Shown: piece after piece, positions 46,044 to 56,047 of the stretch
How positions within the stretch are numbered: the first letter of the stretch is position 1
How the letters are laid out: every line of letters begins with the position of its first letter
Assembly (NCBI GenBank): GCA_964480915.1
Contig: CAYZRS010000001.1
Location: 62,001 to 126,000 of the forward strand
DNA: 64,000 nt
Source of the DNA: CAWGCE01 sp964480915
GTDB lineage: Bacteria; Planctomycetota; Planctomycetia; Pirellulales; Pirellulaceae
Direction of reading: 5' to 3'
Position numbers and translations under genes: made by a program
The notes under the pieces: generated by a model
What the model was told of the DNA's origin: nothing
Seen by the model: only the letters and a program-made list of their open reading frames with translations
Database searches by the model: none

Positions 46044-48257
46044 ATGGCAACCATTCAGTGGACGGAGCAAGTTGCATCCTTGAGTAACGCAAGAACACTC
46101 CACGGCGTCTTGGCCGAGCGAGCCCAATTGGCTGGCACGCGACAAGCTTATACCTTCCTTGGCAAAGACGCCGACGTACCGATGACGTTTGGCGAGCTCG
46201 ACCAGCGCGCTCGGTCGATTGCGGCGATGTTGCAGCAGAGGTATGAGCCTGGGACACGGGCCATCTTAGTGTTTCCCGCTGGGATCGATTTTATCGCTGC
46301 CTTCTTTGGTTGTCTCTATGCTGGAATTCGCGCGGTTCCCACAACGTATCCCAAACCGCGTCGTCCGATGCCGCGGATGGCGTCGATCGTCCGCGACTGC
46401 GAACCGCAACTGGCGCTGACCGATGGTGAGACGTTGTCGACCATAGGTGAGTCGATCGCTGCTTCGAATTTGCCGCAGATCGATTGGGTCGATGTCAACG
46501 AAGCGAGTGACGCAGAAGGACTGTCACCGGTCGATGTGGCGACCGACGATATCGCCTTCTTGCAATACACGTCGGGGTCAACCAGTGAGCCCAAGGGTGT
46601 GATGGTCTCGCATGGGAACCTGCTGCACAATTTGGAAATGATTCGGCATGGCTTTGGTCTATCATCTTTCGAGCCTGATCGACTGTCGGATACCGGTGTC
46701 TTCTGGTTACCCGCTTATCACGACATGGGGCTCATCGGTGGATTGTTGGAATCGCTGTATGTCGGTGGCCACAGCGTGCTGATGTCGCCAGCGGCTTTCC
46801 TGCAACGTCCGACAAGTTGGCTGGAAAAAATGTCGGAATACAAAGCGACGATCAGCGGCGCACCCAACTTTGCGTATGAACTCGTCGTCAATCGAACGAC
46901 GGACGAGCAGCGGGAACAGTTGGACTTGTCGAATTGGAAGGTCGCTTTTTGTGGTGCCGAACCAATTCGTCCCGAGACATTGGAATACTTCGCCAACTCC
47001 TTTGCGTCGTGTGGGTTTAGTAACAGCTCGTTCTATCCCTGCTTTGGTTTGGCGGAAGGGACGCTGTTGGCTTCGGGGACGGTCGGGCCCAAACCGCTCG
47101 ATGTCCATGTCATTAGCCGATCTGCGCTCGAGCAACACCAGGTCGAAATCGTCGAAGACGCAACCTCGTCAGATGCTCAGCGGTTGATCACTTGTGGCGG
47201 CACATTGCTGGACCAAGAGATCGTGATCGTCGATCCGCAGACCTGCCTACCCCGTCCTGACCGTACCGTGGGCGAAGTCTGGGTGAAGGGGCCCAGCATC
47301 GCGCAGGGCTATTGGAATCGTCCCGAGGATACCGCGAAAACGTTTCAAGCACATCTTGCCGATTCGAATCACGGGCCGTTCTTGCGCACGGGCGACTTAG
47401 GATTCCTGATCGACGAGAAGCTGGTCGTGACAGGCCGTGTCAAAGACGTGCTCATCATCCGCGGACGCAACTACTATCCACAAGATGTGGAGCAAACGGT
47501 CGGGAACGCTCATGAAGCGCTGCGTCAAGATTCAGGGGCTGTATTCACGGTCGAACGAGAGGGCCAAGAGCAGGTGGTCGTCGTGCACGAGATCGACCGC
47601 AACTATCGAAAAACCGATTTCGAAGAAGTCGTGAACGCGGTTAGGCAAGCCGTCGCGACCGGACATGAGTTGGATGTCTACGGCGTCGCCCTCATTCGAC
47701 ACATGAGTCTGGCTCGGACGACGAGTGGCAAAGCGCAACGCCATTTTTGTAAGAAGCAATTTGAAGCGGGCGAGTTGAAGTCGCATCAAATTTGGACTCG
47801 TGATCTGGCCGAAAAGCCGGCGGACTCGACGCCGCGGCCAGACCGCTTCGAACGACCTGCCGAAGCGATGACACCGGAGGAGGTGTCGCGCTTTGCTGAC
47901 AGGATTGAAAAGTGGATGCTGCAGTGGCTGATGGAACGGGCTGCAGTGCCCGAAGAAGAAGTAAATCGAGACAAGCCATTTGCCGAATTCGGACTTGATT
48001 CATTGACGGCGGTCGAATTGAGCCAAGAGTTAGAAGATTGGGTTGGCGTCGAAGTCGTGCCCACCATCGCCTGGAATTATCCGACTCCTGCGGCGCTGTC
48101 CAACTACCTGGCCAGACAAGCGGCCGGCGTCGACGAGCCAGAAGTCGCTGCCAAGCAACCGGCCGTGGACGAAGATCTCGAGAAACTGTTGAACGAGATC
48201 GAATCGATGAGTGACGAAGAGGCCAAACGGACGTTGGAAGCAGAGGGGAATTCTTAG
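46044..48257 (+). CDS. fatty-acyl-AMP ligase fused to an acyl carrier protein
   Basis: The 737-residue protein activates a fatty acid as acyl-AMP and loads it onto its own carrier domain. The adenylation part (about 1-580) has the AMP motif YTSGSTSEPKGVMVSHGN and the opening typical of FAALs (TFGELDQRARSIAAMLQ, then PTTYPKPRRPMPRM). LRTGDLGFLID and GRVKDVLIIRGRNYYPQDVE follow. Residues about 650-725 form an ACP with phosphopantetheine Ser in FGLDSLTAVEL. No polyketide or peptide synthase is in the window. The ATG at 46044 is chosen because the ORF upstream (45936) is not protein-like. The sulfatase gene follows 121 nt after its stop. Confidence 0.9.
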   Translation: MATIQWTEQVASLSNARTLHGVLAERAQLAGTRQAYTFLGKDADVPMTFGELDQRARSIAAMLQQRYEPGTRAILVFPAGIDFIAAFFGCLYAGIRAVPTTYPKPRRPMPRMASIVRDCEPQLALTDGETLSTIGESIAASNLPQIDWVDVNEASDAEGLSPVDVATDDIAFLQYTSGSTSEPKGVMVSHGNLLHNLEMIRHGFGLSSFEPDRLSDTGVFWLPAYHDMGLIGGLLESLYVGGHSVLMSPAAFLQRPTSWLEKMSEYKATISGAPNFAYELVVNRTTDEQREQLDLSNWKVAFCGAEPIRPETLEYFANSFASCGFSNSSFYPCFGLAEGTLLASGTVGPKPLDVHVISRSALEQHQVEIVEDATSSDAQRLITCGGTLLDQEIVIVDPQTCLPRPDRTVGEVWVKGPSIAQGYWNRPEDTAKTFQAHLADSNHGPFLRTGDLGFLIDEKLVVTGRVKDVLIIRGRNYYPQDVEQTVGNAHEALRQDSGAVFTVEREGQEQVVVVHEIDRNYRKTDFEEVVNAVRQAVATGHELDVYGVALIRHMSLARTTSGKAQRHFCKKQFEAGELKSHQIWTRDLAEKPADSTPRPDRFERPAEAMTPEEVSRFADRIEKWMLQWLMERAAVPEEEVNRDKPFAEFGLDSLTAVELSQELEDWVGVEVVPTIAWNYPTPAALSNYLARQAAGVDEPEVAAKQPAVDEDLEKLLNEIESMSDEEAKRTLEAEGNS

Positions 48258-48378
48258 TCGCCGCCCGGTTCCTCCTATGCCCATGGCTGCTGACGGAATC
48301 TACAATTCGGGATTCGGAGTTGCCTGCCTCGTTCTTGCCGACGGCGCGGCGCTCGTGCCGCTTGTGGGGAGAAGCTCG

Positions 48379-49851
48379 ATGAGAATCATGTTCCGACTGA
48401 TCTTCCTGGCCGCCTTCGGTTTGACGCCAGGCGTCAGCAACGCGGAAGAGACGCTTCCCAATTTCGTAATTATCTACATTGATGACATGGGCTATGCGGA
48501 CATCGGTCCGTTCGGTGCCGAAGACTATGCAACGCCTCACCTCGACCGGATGGCGGCCGAGGGAATGCGGCTGACCGATTTTCAGGTGTCATCCGCAGTC
48601 TGCTCTGCTTCTCGAGCCGCTCTGTTGACGGGCTGTTATCACGTACGTGTTGGTTTTCACGGAGCGCTAGGCCCCAGTTCAAACCAGGGCATCCATGATC
48701 GTGAAGTTACGATTGCCGAACTGCTGAAGGAAAAAGGCTACGCCACCGCCTGCTTCGGGAAATGGCATCTGGGGCACCATCGTCAGTTCTTGCCGTTACA
48801 ACACGGCTTCGACGAATACTACGGCTTGCCCTATTCCAATGACATGTGGCCCTATCATCCCAGTTACGCCGATGTGCCTCCCGCAGCTGCAAAACGGAAG
48901 CAGGGGTATCCGGACCTGCCGCTGATCAAGGGTAACGAGATCATTGATCCGATCGTCACCGGTGAAGACCAAGCTCGGCTGACGACGGCCTACACCGAGC
49001 GTGCGGTCGACTTTATCCAGCGAAATGCCAAGCGACCGTTTTTCTTATACGTTCCACATTCGATGGTGCACGTGCCTCTGTTCGTTTCAGAGAAATTCGC
49101 AGGAAAGAGTGGTGCCGGATTGTTCGGGGACGTCGTGATGGAAATCGATTGGAGCGTCGGCCAGATTCGCAAGGCGTTGGAAGAAGCGGGGATCGATGAC
49201 CGAACTTTGGTCGTCTTCACGTCTGACAATGGTCCGTGGCTCAACTACGGCGATCACGCCGGTTCGGCCAAGCCGCTGCGCGAAGGGAAAGGGACGATGT
49301 TTGAAGGTGGCTGTCGAGTCCCAACGATTGCTTGCTGGCCAGGAAAGGTGCCGGCAGGAACAACCTGCGACGAATTGGCCCTGACAATGGACCTTCTGCC
49401 GACGATCGCAGCACTGACCGGCGCCTCGCTGCCCGATCATCAAATCGACGGCAAAGACATTCGGCCGTTGCTGATGGGAGAGGAAGGAGCCCGATCACCC
49501 CATGATTCGTTTGCACATTACTACCATCGTGGCAGCCTACAGGCGATCCGCGACCGTGAATGGAAGCTCCATTTCCCCCACAGGTATCGCACGCTCAAGG
49601 GTCGCCCCGGGGGGAGTGGAGGCAAGCCCGTGAACTACGATCATGCGGAGATCGGGGAAGCGCTCTTCCATCTCAAGACCGATGTGGGAGAAACCACTGA
49701 CGTAGCGAAAGACCATCCCGAAGTCGTGAACCGCTTACGAAAACTGGCCGAGGCCGTCCGCGCCGATCTCGGCGACAAGCTGACCGAACGTGTGGGCGAG
49801 GGCATCCGGCCAGCAGCCCAGCTGCCCACAGCGCCATCTCCTCCGAAGTAG
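48379..49851 (+). CDS. secreted sulfatase (arylsulfatase A family)
   Basis: The 490-residue product has a signal peptide (RIMFRLIFLAAFGLTPGVSNAEE). The sulfatase domain has FVIIYIDDMGYADIGPFG metal ligands, and the CxSxR formylglycine site CSASRAALLTG with its Cys intact. FGKWHLGHH and TSDNGPWLNYG are also present. It removes sulfate esters from polymers or small molecules after Cys is matured to formylglycine. The ATG at 48379 has GGGGAGA upstream; the ORF before it (48211) overlaps the ligase gene. The presence of a sulfotransferase 10 kb away makes a self-made or foreign sulfated polymer a possible substrate. Confidence 0.9.
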   Translation: MRIMFRLIFLAAFGLTPGVSNAEETLPNFVIIYIDDMGYADIGPFGAEDYATPHLDRMAAEGMRLTDFQVSSAVCSASRAALLTGCYHVRVGFHGALGPSSNQGIHDREVTIAELLKEKGYATACFGKWHLGHHRQFLPLQHGFDEYYGLPYSNDMWPYHPSYADVPPAAAKRKQGYPDLPLIKGNEIIDPIVTGEDQARLTTAYTERAVDFIQRNAKRPFFLYVPHSMVHVPLFVSEKFAGKSGAGLFGDVVMEIDWSVGQIRKALEEAGIDDRTLVVFTSDNGPWLNYGDHAGSAKPLREGKGTMFEGGCRVPTIACWPGKVPAGTTCDELALTMDLLPTIAALTGASLPDHQIDGKDIRPLLMGEEGARSPHDSFAHYYHRGSLQAIRDREWKLHFPHRYRTLKGRPGGSGGKPVNYDHAEIGEALFHLKTDVGETTDVAKDHPEVVNRLRKLAEAVRADLGDKLTERVGEGIRPAAQLPTAPSPPK

Positions 49852-50058
49852 CTCTACGCTCCGAGTCGAGTCTCCAGCCACGCCCCAGCCGTACGAAGCA
49901 GTAGAGCCGGCTATCCAACGGGGGTTCACCTCAAGGCAGTGCGACAAACTCCTAAATGCGGTGTTGCAATTGGGGCGAGGCGAGCCAATCCGCCCACGCT
50001 TGTGTTCGCACAACACGCCTGCTTCTTTTCGACCGCGAACTGACAATCATTGCGAGAC

Positions 50059-50562
50059 CTAGCCGCCACGCGATTGCAAAAGCGTCCCATCCAGCTTTGC
50101 TTGGGCGGTGCGAATGAGCGCATCATGCTTCTTCCCAACGCCAAGCAGGCCGACGGGGATGCCCTGGGCTTTCAGGATTCTGGTAGCGCGGGCGTTGATG
50201 AACACCATCATCAGCAGGCTCAAAAGGCCGAAGGTCACGCTGATTCCGAGCATGGCTAAGAGGACGAAGGCGATGCGAGAAATCGGATGGAATTTGACGG
50301 CCGTCGCCAGCACGCCAACGGCGATCACGCGTAGGAGATAGGCGACCAGCCAGCCGCCGAAGAGTGCGTAGCCAAAAAGCCATGACGGCATTCCCGTGAT
50401 CCCGATGAAGGTGATACAGAGCAGGCCGAGTGAGATCATCACCGACAAGAGAAGCAGTCGTTGAGCCTTCGCGATAAAACGGAGATTCCACTTGGCGGCT
50501 GTTGGCTGTTCTAACGGAGTCGCCGGTGCCGCAAAAGGATTGAAGTCTTGTTCAGAATCCAT
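50059..50562 (-). CDS. small membrane protein, planctomycete type
   Basis: The 167-residue product has an N-terminal NPFAAPATP stretch, a pattern frequent in small planctomycete membrane proteins. About four helices follow (LLLLSVMISLGLLCITFIG, FGYALFGGWLVAYLLRVIAVGVL and more). I recognise no function. It lies 56 nt downstream of fdhA on the same strand and may be the last gene of the formate dehydrogenase operon, or an independent gene. Confidence 0.6.
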   Translation of the reverse strand: MDSEQDFNPFAAPATPLEQPTAAKWNLRFIAKAQRLLLLSVMISLGLLCITFIGITGMPSWLFGYALFGGWLVAYLLRVIAVGVLATAVKFHPISRIAFVLLAMLGISVTFGLLSLLMMVFINARATRILKAQGIPVGLLGVGKKHDALIRTAQAKLDGTLLQSRGG

Positions 50563-50618
50563 GCGATCGGGGTTTCATCCGAGTGTGGGGGGCAGGCGAT
50601 GTCGAGCAGCAGGCGATG

Positions 50619-53342
50619 CTAGGTGGTCAGTGTTTCGATACGCACGGCGCAGACTTTGTATTCGCCCGTTTGTGTTACCGGATCGCCCGCGTCGTTCGTC
50701 AGTAAATTGGCCCGTGATTCGGCAAAGTGCATCGGCATCCAGGTGCAGCCGGGTCGGACTCGGGGGGAAATCCACGCTTCCGCTTCGACAGCGCCGCGGC
50801 GTGAGCAGACTTTCACTTTCTCGCCGTGTTGAATCCCCAGTTGCTTGGCATCGTAACGATGCATCTCAATGAAATTGCCTCGCTGTTTGGCCACCGGTCC
50901 TGGATCGCGACGCGTTTGCGTGCCCGCGTTGTAGTGGTACAGCGTTCGCCCAGTCGAAAGCACGAGCGGGTATTCGATGTCGGGCAGCTCGGCACTGGGA
51001 CGGTAGGCGACCGCTTGGAACTGAGCTTTCCCAATGATCGGACCGTCGAGATGCAAGGTCGGTGTGCCTTCGTGCTGATCGTCGGTGCAGGGCCACTGCA
51101 TGCCAGCGACGCGCTCTTCCAGACGCGCATGGGAAATGCCGGCAACCTTTGGCGTCAGCGCGGCCATCTCGTCATAAACTTCGGCGGGGCTGGAATAGTT
51201 GGGCATGGCATAGCCGACGGTACGAGCAAAGTCGCACAGGATTTGCCAATCGGCCCGCGCTTGACCCGGCGGATCGACCGCCTTGCGAACTCGTTGCACG
51301 CGCCGATCGCTGTTGGTGAAGACACCATCCTTCTCAGCGAAGCAGGCACCGGGAAACACGACATCGGCGAAACTGGTGGTGACGTTATGGAAGATTTCTT
51401 GGCACACGAGGAAGTCACAATGCTCGTTCAGCCCTTCCTCCACCTTCGCCACGTTCGGTTCAGAGATGACGATATCTTCGCCCATCACGTACAAGCCGCG
51501 AATGTTGCCTTGCTGCAGCTCTTTCATCATCACGTTGAGGTTCAAGCCATCGTTGGGTGACAACTGGCAATCCCAAGCCGCTTCGAATTTCTGACGCACC
51601 GCGTCGTCGGTGACTTTTTGATAGCCCGGATAGAAAACGGGAGTTGCTCCCGCGTCATTCGCACCTTGCACATTGTTCTGGCCTCGCAGCGGATTCATGC
51701 CGGCCGATCGGACTCCCAGGTGGCCGGTCATCAACACCAAATTGGCCAACGCATAGACGTTGTCGGTGCCGTGCGTATGTTCGGTAATGCCAAGCGTGTA
51801 ATAGATGCCGGCTTTCTTCGTGGTGGCGTACAGTCGCGCCACGTCGCGAATGTCGCCGGCCGGGACGCCGGTCACCTTTTCCGCTTCTTCTGGCGAGTAG
51901 TCGGCAACGGCCGCGATCACCTGTTCGAATCCTGCGGTGTTCTTTTCGATGAAGGCGCGGTCGACCAAATCTTCCGCGATGATGACGTGCGCCATCGCGT
52001 TTAACAGCCAGACGTCAGTTCCCGGTTTCAATTGCAGGTGTTTTTCGGCGATGCCGGCCATCCAGATCGCCCGCGGGTCGGCCACGACGAGCCGGGAGCC
52101 GCGTTGGACCGCTCGCTTCATCTCCATCGCGATGATCGGATGCGCTTCGGATGTATTCGATCCGATCACGAACATCATTTCGGTATCACGAATCTCGTCG
52201 ATCGAGTTCGTCATGGCGCCCGCTCCAAACATTGTCACCAGACCGGCGACGGTAGGAGCGTGTCACGTAGCGGCACACTGATGAATGTTGTTCGTGCCGA
52301 ACGCGGCACGCGACAACTTTTGCATCAAATAATTCTCTTCCCCCGTGCAGCGACTGGAGGAGATGAAGCCGAGCGAGTCGGCGCCGTGCTCTTCCTTGAC
52401 CGCCATGAGCCCCTGGGCCGCCACATCGAGCGCGTTCTCCCAGGTCGTCGGGTGCAATTCGCCATCCTCACCCCGCACGAGCGGTTCGGTGATGCGGTCT
52501 TCATGGTGGATGAAGTCGTAAGCGAAGCGGCCTTTCACGCAAAGGTTGCCGTCGTTAACGGTTTCGCCAGGCGGAGGACTGGTGATCTTAAGGACTTGCT
52601 GATTCGCCGCATGAAGATCCAGCTGACAGCCGACGCCACAAAAATTGCAAGTCGTGCGTGTTTTCACCGTTTCTGGAGGCAGAATCGCCGGTGCTTTTTT
52701 CTCAATCAGTGCACCCGTTGGGCAAGTATCGATACAGCCGCCACACAGTTCGCACGAGGTGTCCAGCAACCCTCGTTCGCCGGCCGTTGAAATCGTTGTT
52801 TCCCCTCCGCGAAAGGCGAGCGTGATCGCGTTGACCGATTCGACTTCATCGCAGTAGCGGGTGCAGCGCGCACACAAGATGCAAAGCTGTGGATCAAATT
52901 TGATGTACGGATTCACATCGGTGTCCCGCCCACGGCGTGGCGCTTCGATCGCCTCCAGCTGTAAGGGCGGTGTCTTCTCGGCAAGCGCCCGCAGTTGATT
53001 CAGGTTCGCCGTTTCGATCGGCAACCCGGCCTCGTCCAGCGCGTGATCGGACAAATACATGCCGTACAAGACACGCCGATGCCGTTCGATGCGTTCCGAT
53101 TCGGTCGTGACCTTCATTCCGTCGGCAACTTTCCAAGCACAGCCAGGCTGCATCCGTCGTTGCCCTTCGACTTCCACCAGGCAGACGCGACAGGCTCCGG
53201 CCGGTTCCAGGCGTGGGTCGTGGCACAGCGTCGGAATGTCGATGCCGGCTCGCTGAGCAACGTCCAGAACCGTTTCACCTTCGTAAGCGGTGTACGTTTG
53301 GCCGTTCAATTCGACGTCGAATGTTTTGGCGTGGTTGATCAT
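50619..53342 (-). CDS. fdhA: selenocysteine-containing formate dehydrogenase, catalytic (alpha) subunit
   Basis: Two ORFs (52263-53342 and 50619-52238) are one 907-codon gene joined by an in-frame UGA at 52263-52265. The protein has an N-terminal [2Fe-2S] domain (C40, C51, C54, C68). Two [4Fe-4S] sites follow (C154/157/160/164 and C197/200/203/207), then a molybdopterin domain with its own cluster (C232, C235, C239, C268). The UGA is codon 360 in CAAT-U-HAPTVAGL, exactly the Sec/Cys-His active site of formate dehydrogenases. It oxidises formate to CO2 and passes electrons to the FdhB diaphorase. A SECIS-like hairpin follows the UGA. The His/Cys3 cluster of NuoG-like domains is missing its cysteines. 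It follows fdhB by 6 nt. Confidence 0.92.
52221..52265 (-). promoter_or_regulatory. bacterial SECIS-like element with the selenocysteine UGA
   Basis: Read on the minus strand: UGA, 2 nt, a 6-bp lower stem (CGCUCC/GGAGCG, 52260-52255 with 52226-52221), unpaired UACC, then a 6-bp upper stem (GUCGCC/GGUGAC) closing a GGUCU loop (52244-52240). The 3' internal loop is AAUGUUU. The GGUCU loop matches that of the Escherichia coli fdhF SECIS, the site bound by SelB. Confidence 0.85.
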
Positions 53343-53348
53343 GATGCT

Positions 53349-54887
53349 CTATTCTTCGCTGTCGGGCGTTTCTTGACGAGTCACAAAAGCTTCTGGGAAA
53401 TGTTCTCGTGCACTTTCAAGCGGCTTGAACGCGACCATTCCAAGTCCGCAGATCGAGCCTTCTTCCATCTCCCAACTGACATCTTCGGCGAGCGCCAACG
53501 CGTTCGAATTGCCCGTATCGAGAAATTTGTGCACTTGTCGCCGCAAGTATTGGCTGCCGATGCGGCAAGGGGCACACTGTCCGCAGCTCTCCCGTTCGAA
53601 GAACTCGGTTTGCCAGGACGCTGCCTGAGCCATATCGACCGTGTCGTTGAGCACCACTAGCCCCGCGCTCCCCAGCATCGAACCGACATCGCCCAGATGC
53701 TTGTAATCGAGTGGCAGGTCCCGATACTTCATCGGCAAGAAACCGGCCGAGGCTCCACCCGGGCTAAAAGCGAGCGGCTCGCCATCGTAACCACCCGCTT
53801 CGGCGACCAATTCGTCCAGCGTGACGCCCAGCGGCATTTCATAAACGCCCGGTTTGTTCACGTGCCCGGAAACGCAGTACAGTTTTGACCCAGCTTCGGT
53901 ACGGCCCTGGCTTTTGAACCATTCACCGCCACGTTCAATGATCGACGGCACGAGCGCGATCGTCTCGACGTTGTGCATCAGGGTCGGCTTGCCGCGGAAG
54001 CCGGCCTCGGTAGGGAAGGGCGGTTTGAGACGTGGCATGCCCCGCTTGCCTTCCAGCGATTCCAGGAGCGCCGTCTCCTCTCCGCAGATGTACGCGCCAT
54101 GCCCCTTGGCGATATGGACCGTTACGTCACCGAGGTGAGGTTGAGCCTCTGCAATCGCTTTTTCAAGGAGACGGATTTCGTTGATGTACTCGCCACGAAT
54201 GTAGATGAAGATGTCTTTCGATTCGGTCGCCATGGCGGCGATCGCCAAACCTTCCAGCATCTTGAAGCACTGCCGCAGGATCACTTCCCGGTCTTTGAAG
54301 GTGCCCGGTTCACTTTCGTCGGCGTTGCAAACGACGTAACGTTCGGTTTCGGGTTGCTGCCGTAGGGCGGTCCATTTGAAATGAGCCGGAAAGCCGGCTC
54401 CGCCACGTCCTTGCAGGCCGGCCGCTTTGAGTTCGGCGATCACCGACTCGGCGCCCATGGATCGCGCCTTGGCCAGTTGCGTGAAGCTTCGATCGGGTTC
54501 GCCGGCCAAGTTGAGCGGCAGTTCTGGATTGTCGGGAGTGATCGAGCGAGGTCGAGTTCCGTACGTGGCTAGTTCCATCTCTTCGGTCAGCGTTGCGGGG
54601 GCCCGATCACATTGGCCCAGGCAGCTGACTCGTTCGACCTCTTTGCCGCTGGCGATGAAGTCTTCGGCCAGCAAATCGGCGCCCATCATTTGGCAGGTGA
54701 GACCATCGCAAACTCGCAAGCGTCGACCGGGTCGGTTGATGAGCGAATAGAAGAGTCCAGCGCCCCAGATGTCGGCTTCCGGAATGCCAGTCGCCGCGGC
54801 CACTTTGCGCACCGCCTCGTCGCTCACACCACCTTCGTGTTCCAGCAGATCGAATATCTCTTCGCGATTGGCGCCGTGTAAATGCAT
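53349..54887 (-). CDS. fdhB: NAD-dependent formate dehydrogenase beta subunit (NuoE-NuoF-like fusion)
   Basis: The 512-residue soluble protein joins a NuoE-like thioredoxin-fold [2Fe-2S] domain (RVCDGLTCQMMG and RVSCLGQCDRAP, Cx4C plus Cx3C) to a NuoF-like FMN/NAD domain. The NuoF-like part has GLQGRGGAGFPAHFKW, CNADESEPGTFKDR and GAYICGEETALLESLEG, plus a C-terminal [4Fe-4S] site CGQCAPCRIGSQ. It passes electrons from the formate dehydrogenase centre to NAD+. It lies between fdhD (11 nt) and fdhA (6 nt) on the minus strand, so the three are one operon. Confidence 0.92.
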   Translation of the reverse strand: MHLHGANREEIFDLLEHEGGVSDEAVRKVAAATGIPEADIWGAGLFYSLINRPGRRLRVCDGLTCQMMGADLLAEDFIASGKEVERVSCLGQCDRAPATLTEEMELATYGTRPRSITPDNPELPLNLAGEPDRSFTQLAKARSMGAESVIAELKAAGLQGRGGAGFPAHFKWTALRQQPETERYVVCNADESEPGTFKDREVILRQCFKMLEGLAIAAMATESKDIFIYIRGEYINEIRLLEKAIAEAQPHLGDVTVHIAKGHGAYICGEETALLESLEGKRGMPRLKPPFPTEAGFRGKPTLMHNVETIALVPSIIERGGEWFKSQGRTEAGSKLYCVSGHVNKPGVYEMPLGVTLDELVAEAGGYDGEPLAFSPGGASAGFLPMKYRDLPLDYKHLGDVGSMLGSAGLVVLNDTVDMAQAASWQTEFFERESCGQCAPCRIGSQYLRRQVHKFLDTGNSNALALAEDVSWEMEEGSICGLGMVAFKPLESAREHFPEAFVTRQETPDSEE

Positions 54888-54898
54888 GGATTTCTTTG

Positions 54899-55747
54899 CT
54901 ACGAAGTAAGGACCCGTTCGCCGCCCGAATAGACATTGAACCGTTGGTCGGACGCAAATCCGATCAGTGTGACATTGTACCGCCGCGCCAGTTCGATCGC
55001 CAAGCTTGACGGTGCGCCGACCGCCACAATCATCGGTACCCTGGCAACGAGCGCCTTTTGCATGATCTCGAAGCTGGCTCGCCCACTGAGCACGATCAAG
55101 CGATCAGCGAGCTGCGTGGTTCCACCGAGGAACGATTCCCCGAGCAATTTGTCGACGGCATTGTGACGGCCGACATCTTCACGAAGCGAAACGAGCGTGC
55201 CATCATCGGAGAACAGGCCTGCTGCATGGAGTCCGCCGGTGTTGGCGAAGGTCGGTTGGCTGTTGCGCAGCGTCTCGGGCAGCCCGCGGATGGTACTTTC
55301 GCCGCAGCGAAAATCATCGTCCAGCACGGTTAAGCCTTGGACGGAAAGCGCTTCTAAAGAGGCTTTGCCGCAGACGCCGCAGCTGCTGGTGGTATAGAAA
55401 TTGCGCTGCAAGTGGCTTAGCGCCAGCTCGACATCTGGCTTGAGCGTGATGCGAACGATGTTGCCCGTGGGGGTGCCATCCGCTGCGCTGCCACTCGTTT
55501 CGATCGATTCGATCTGATCCGGCGACGTAAGAATCGATTCGGTAAACAAAAAGCCGGCCGCCAATTCCCGGTCGTACCCGGGCGTTCGCATGGTGACCGA
55601 AAGGCTCCGCATCGTACGACTAGCGGAGGCGCCGAAGACGACTCGAATCTCCATCGGCTCTTCAACAGCGACGCGGTCATCTACCAACGAATTGGAATTC
55701 GTGGTGATGCGAGAAATGCGAAACTCCTTTTCGCTCGGTTCAGTCAT
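54899..55747 (-). CDS. fdhD: formate dehydrogenase accessory sulfurtransferase FdhD
   Basis: The 282-residue cytosolic protein delivers sulfur to the molybdenum cofactor of formate dehydrogenase. The family motif CGVCG (in TTSSCGVCGKASLEAL) is present with both cysteines. Other family blocks are TPGYDRELAAGFLFTES, FANTGGLHAAGLF, DVGRHNAVDKLLGE, SGRASFEIMQKAL and GAPSSLAIELA. The sulfur donor is normally IscS. The ATG at 55747 is preferred; a second ATG at 55765 and the frame to 55789 are alternatives. It is the first gene of the formate dehydrogenase operon. Confidence 0.92.
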   Translation of the reverse strand: MTEPSEKEFRISRITTNSNSLVDDRVAVEEPMEIRVVFGASASRTMRSLSVTMRTPGYDRELAAGFLFTESILTSPDQIESIETSGSAADGTPTGNIVRITLKPDVELALSHLQRNFYTTSSCGVCGKASLEALSVQGLTVLDDDFRCGESTIRGLPETLRNSQPTFANTGGLHAAGLFSDDGTLVSLREDVGRHNAVDKLLGESFLGGTTQLADRLIVLSGRASFEIMQKALVARVPMIVAVGAPSSLAIELARRYNVTLIGFASDQRFNVYSGGERVLTS

Positions 55748-56047
55748 GCGGGCATTGTAGGTCATGGGTCGAATCGGTTGTAGCTGCAATCTGCCAACGA
55801 GCGACGTCGGCGGAGAAAGAGCAAGAAACTAGAGAGCTTACGGGGTTTTTGGTACCTGAGTGCGTAGTCGTGGCCGTCTCGGCCGCGAAAAAGTTGGGGC
55901 GATTCGAACGAGAGGTTATAAGGGAAGTAGAGAGAGGCGAGCTTTCCATTTGCTGATGTTGATAAGCCCGCGGGAGTTACAAGTCTTCGAGTTCCAACGG
56001 GCAAGTCTCGTCAGCGCTTCACAGCTTTTTTTGCTAGGAGTGGCGGG
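55748..56047. other. 300-nt divergent promoter region
   Basis: It lies between fdhD and the zinc-ribbon gene and should hold promoters for the formate dehydrogenase operon. I see no clear operator or RNA structure. Confidence 0.45.

Noticed and set aside
52239..52265. Frameshift or sequencing error as the cause of the split formate dehydrogenase
   Set aside because: Both halves are in the same frame, the UGA is exactly at the Sec position, and a SECIS-like hairpin follows, so selenocysteine explains everything.
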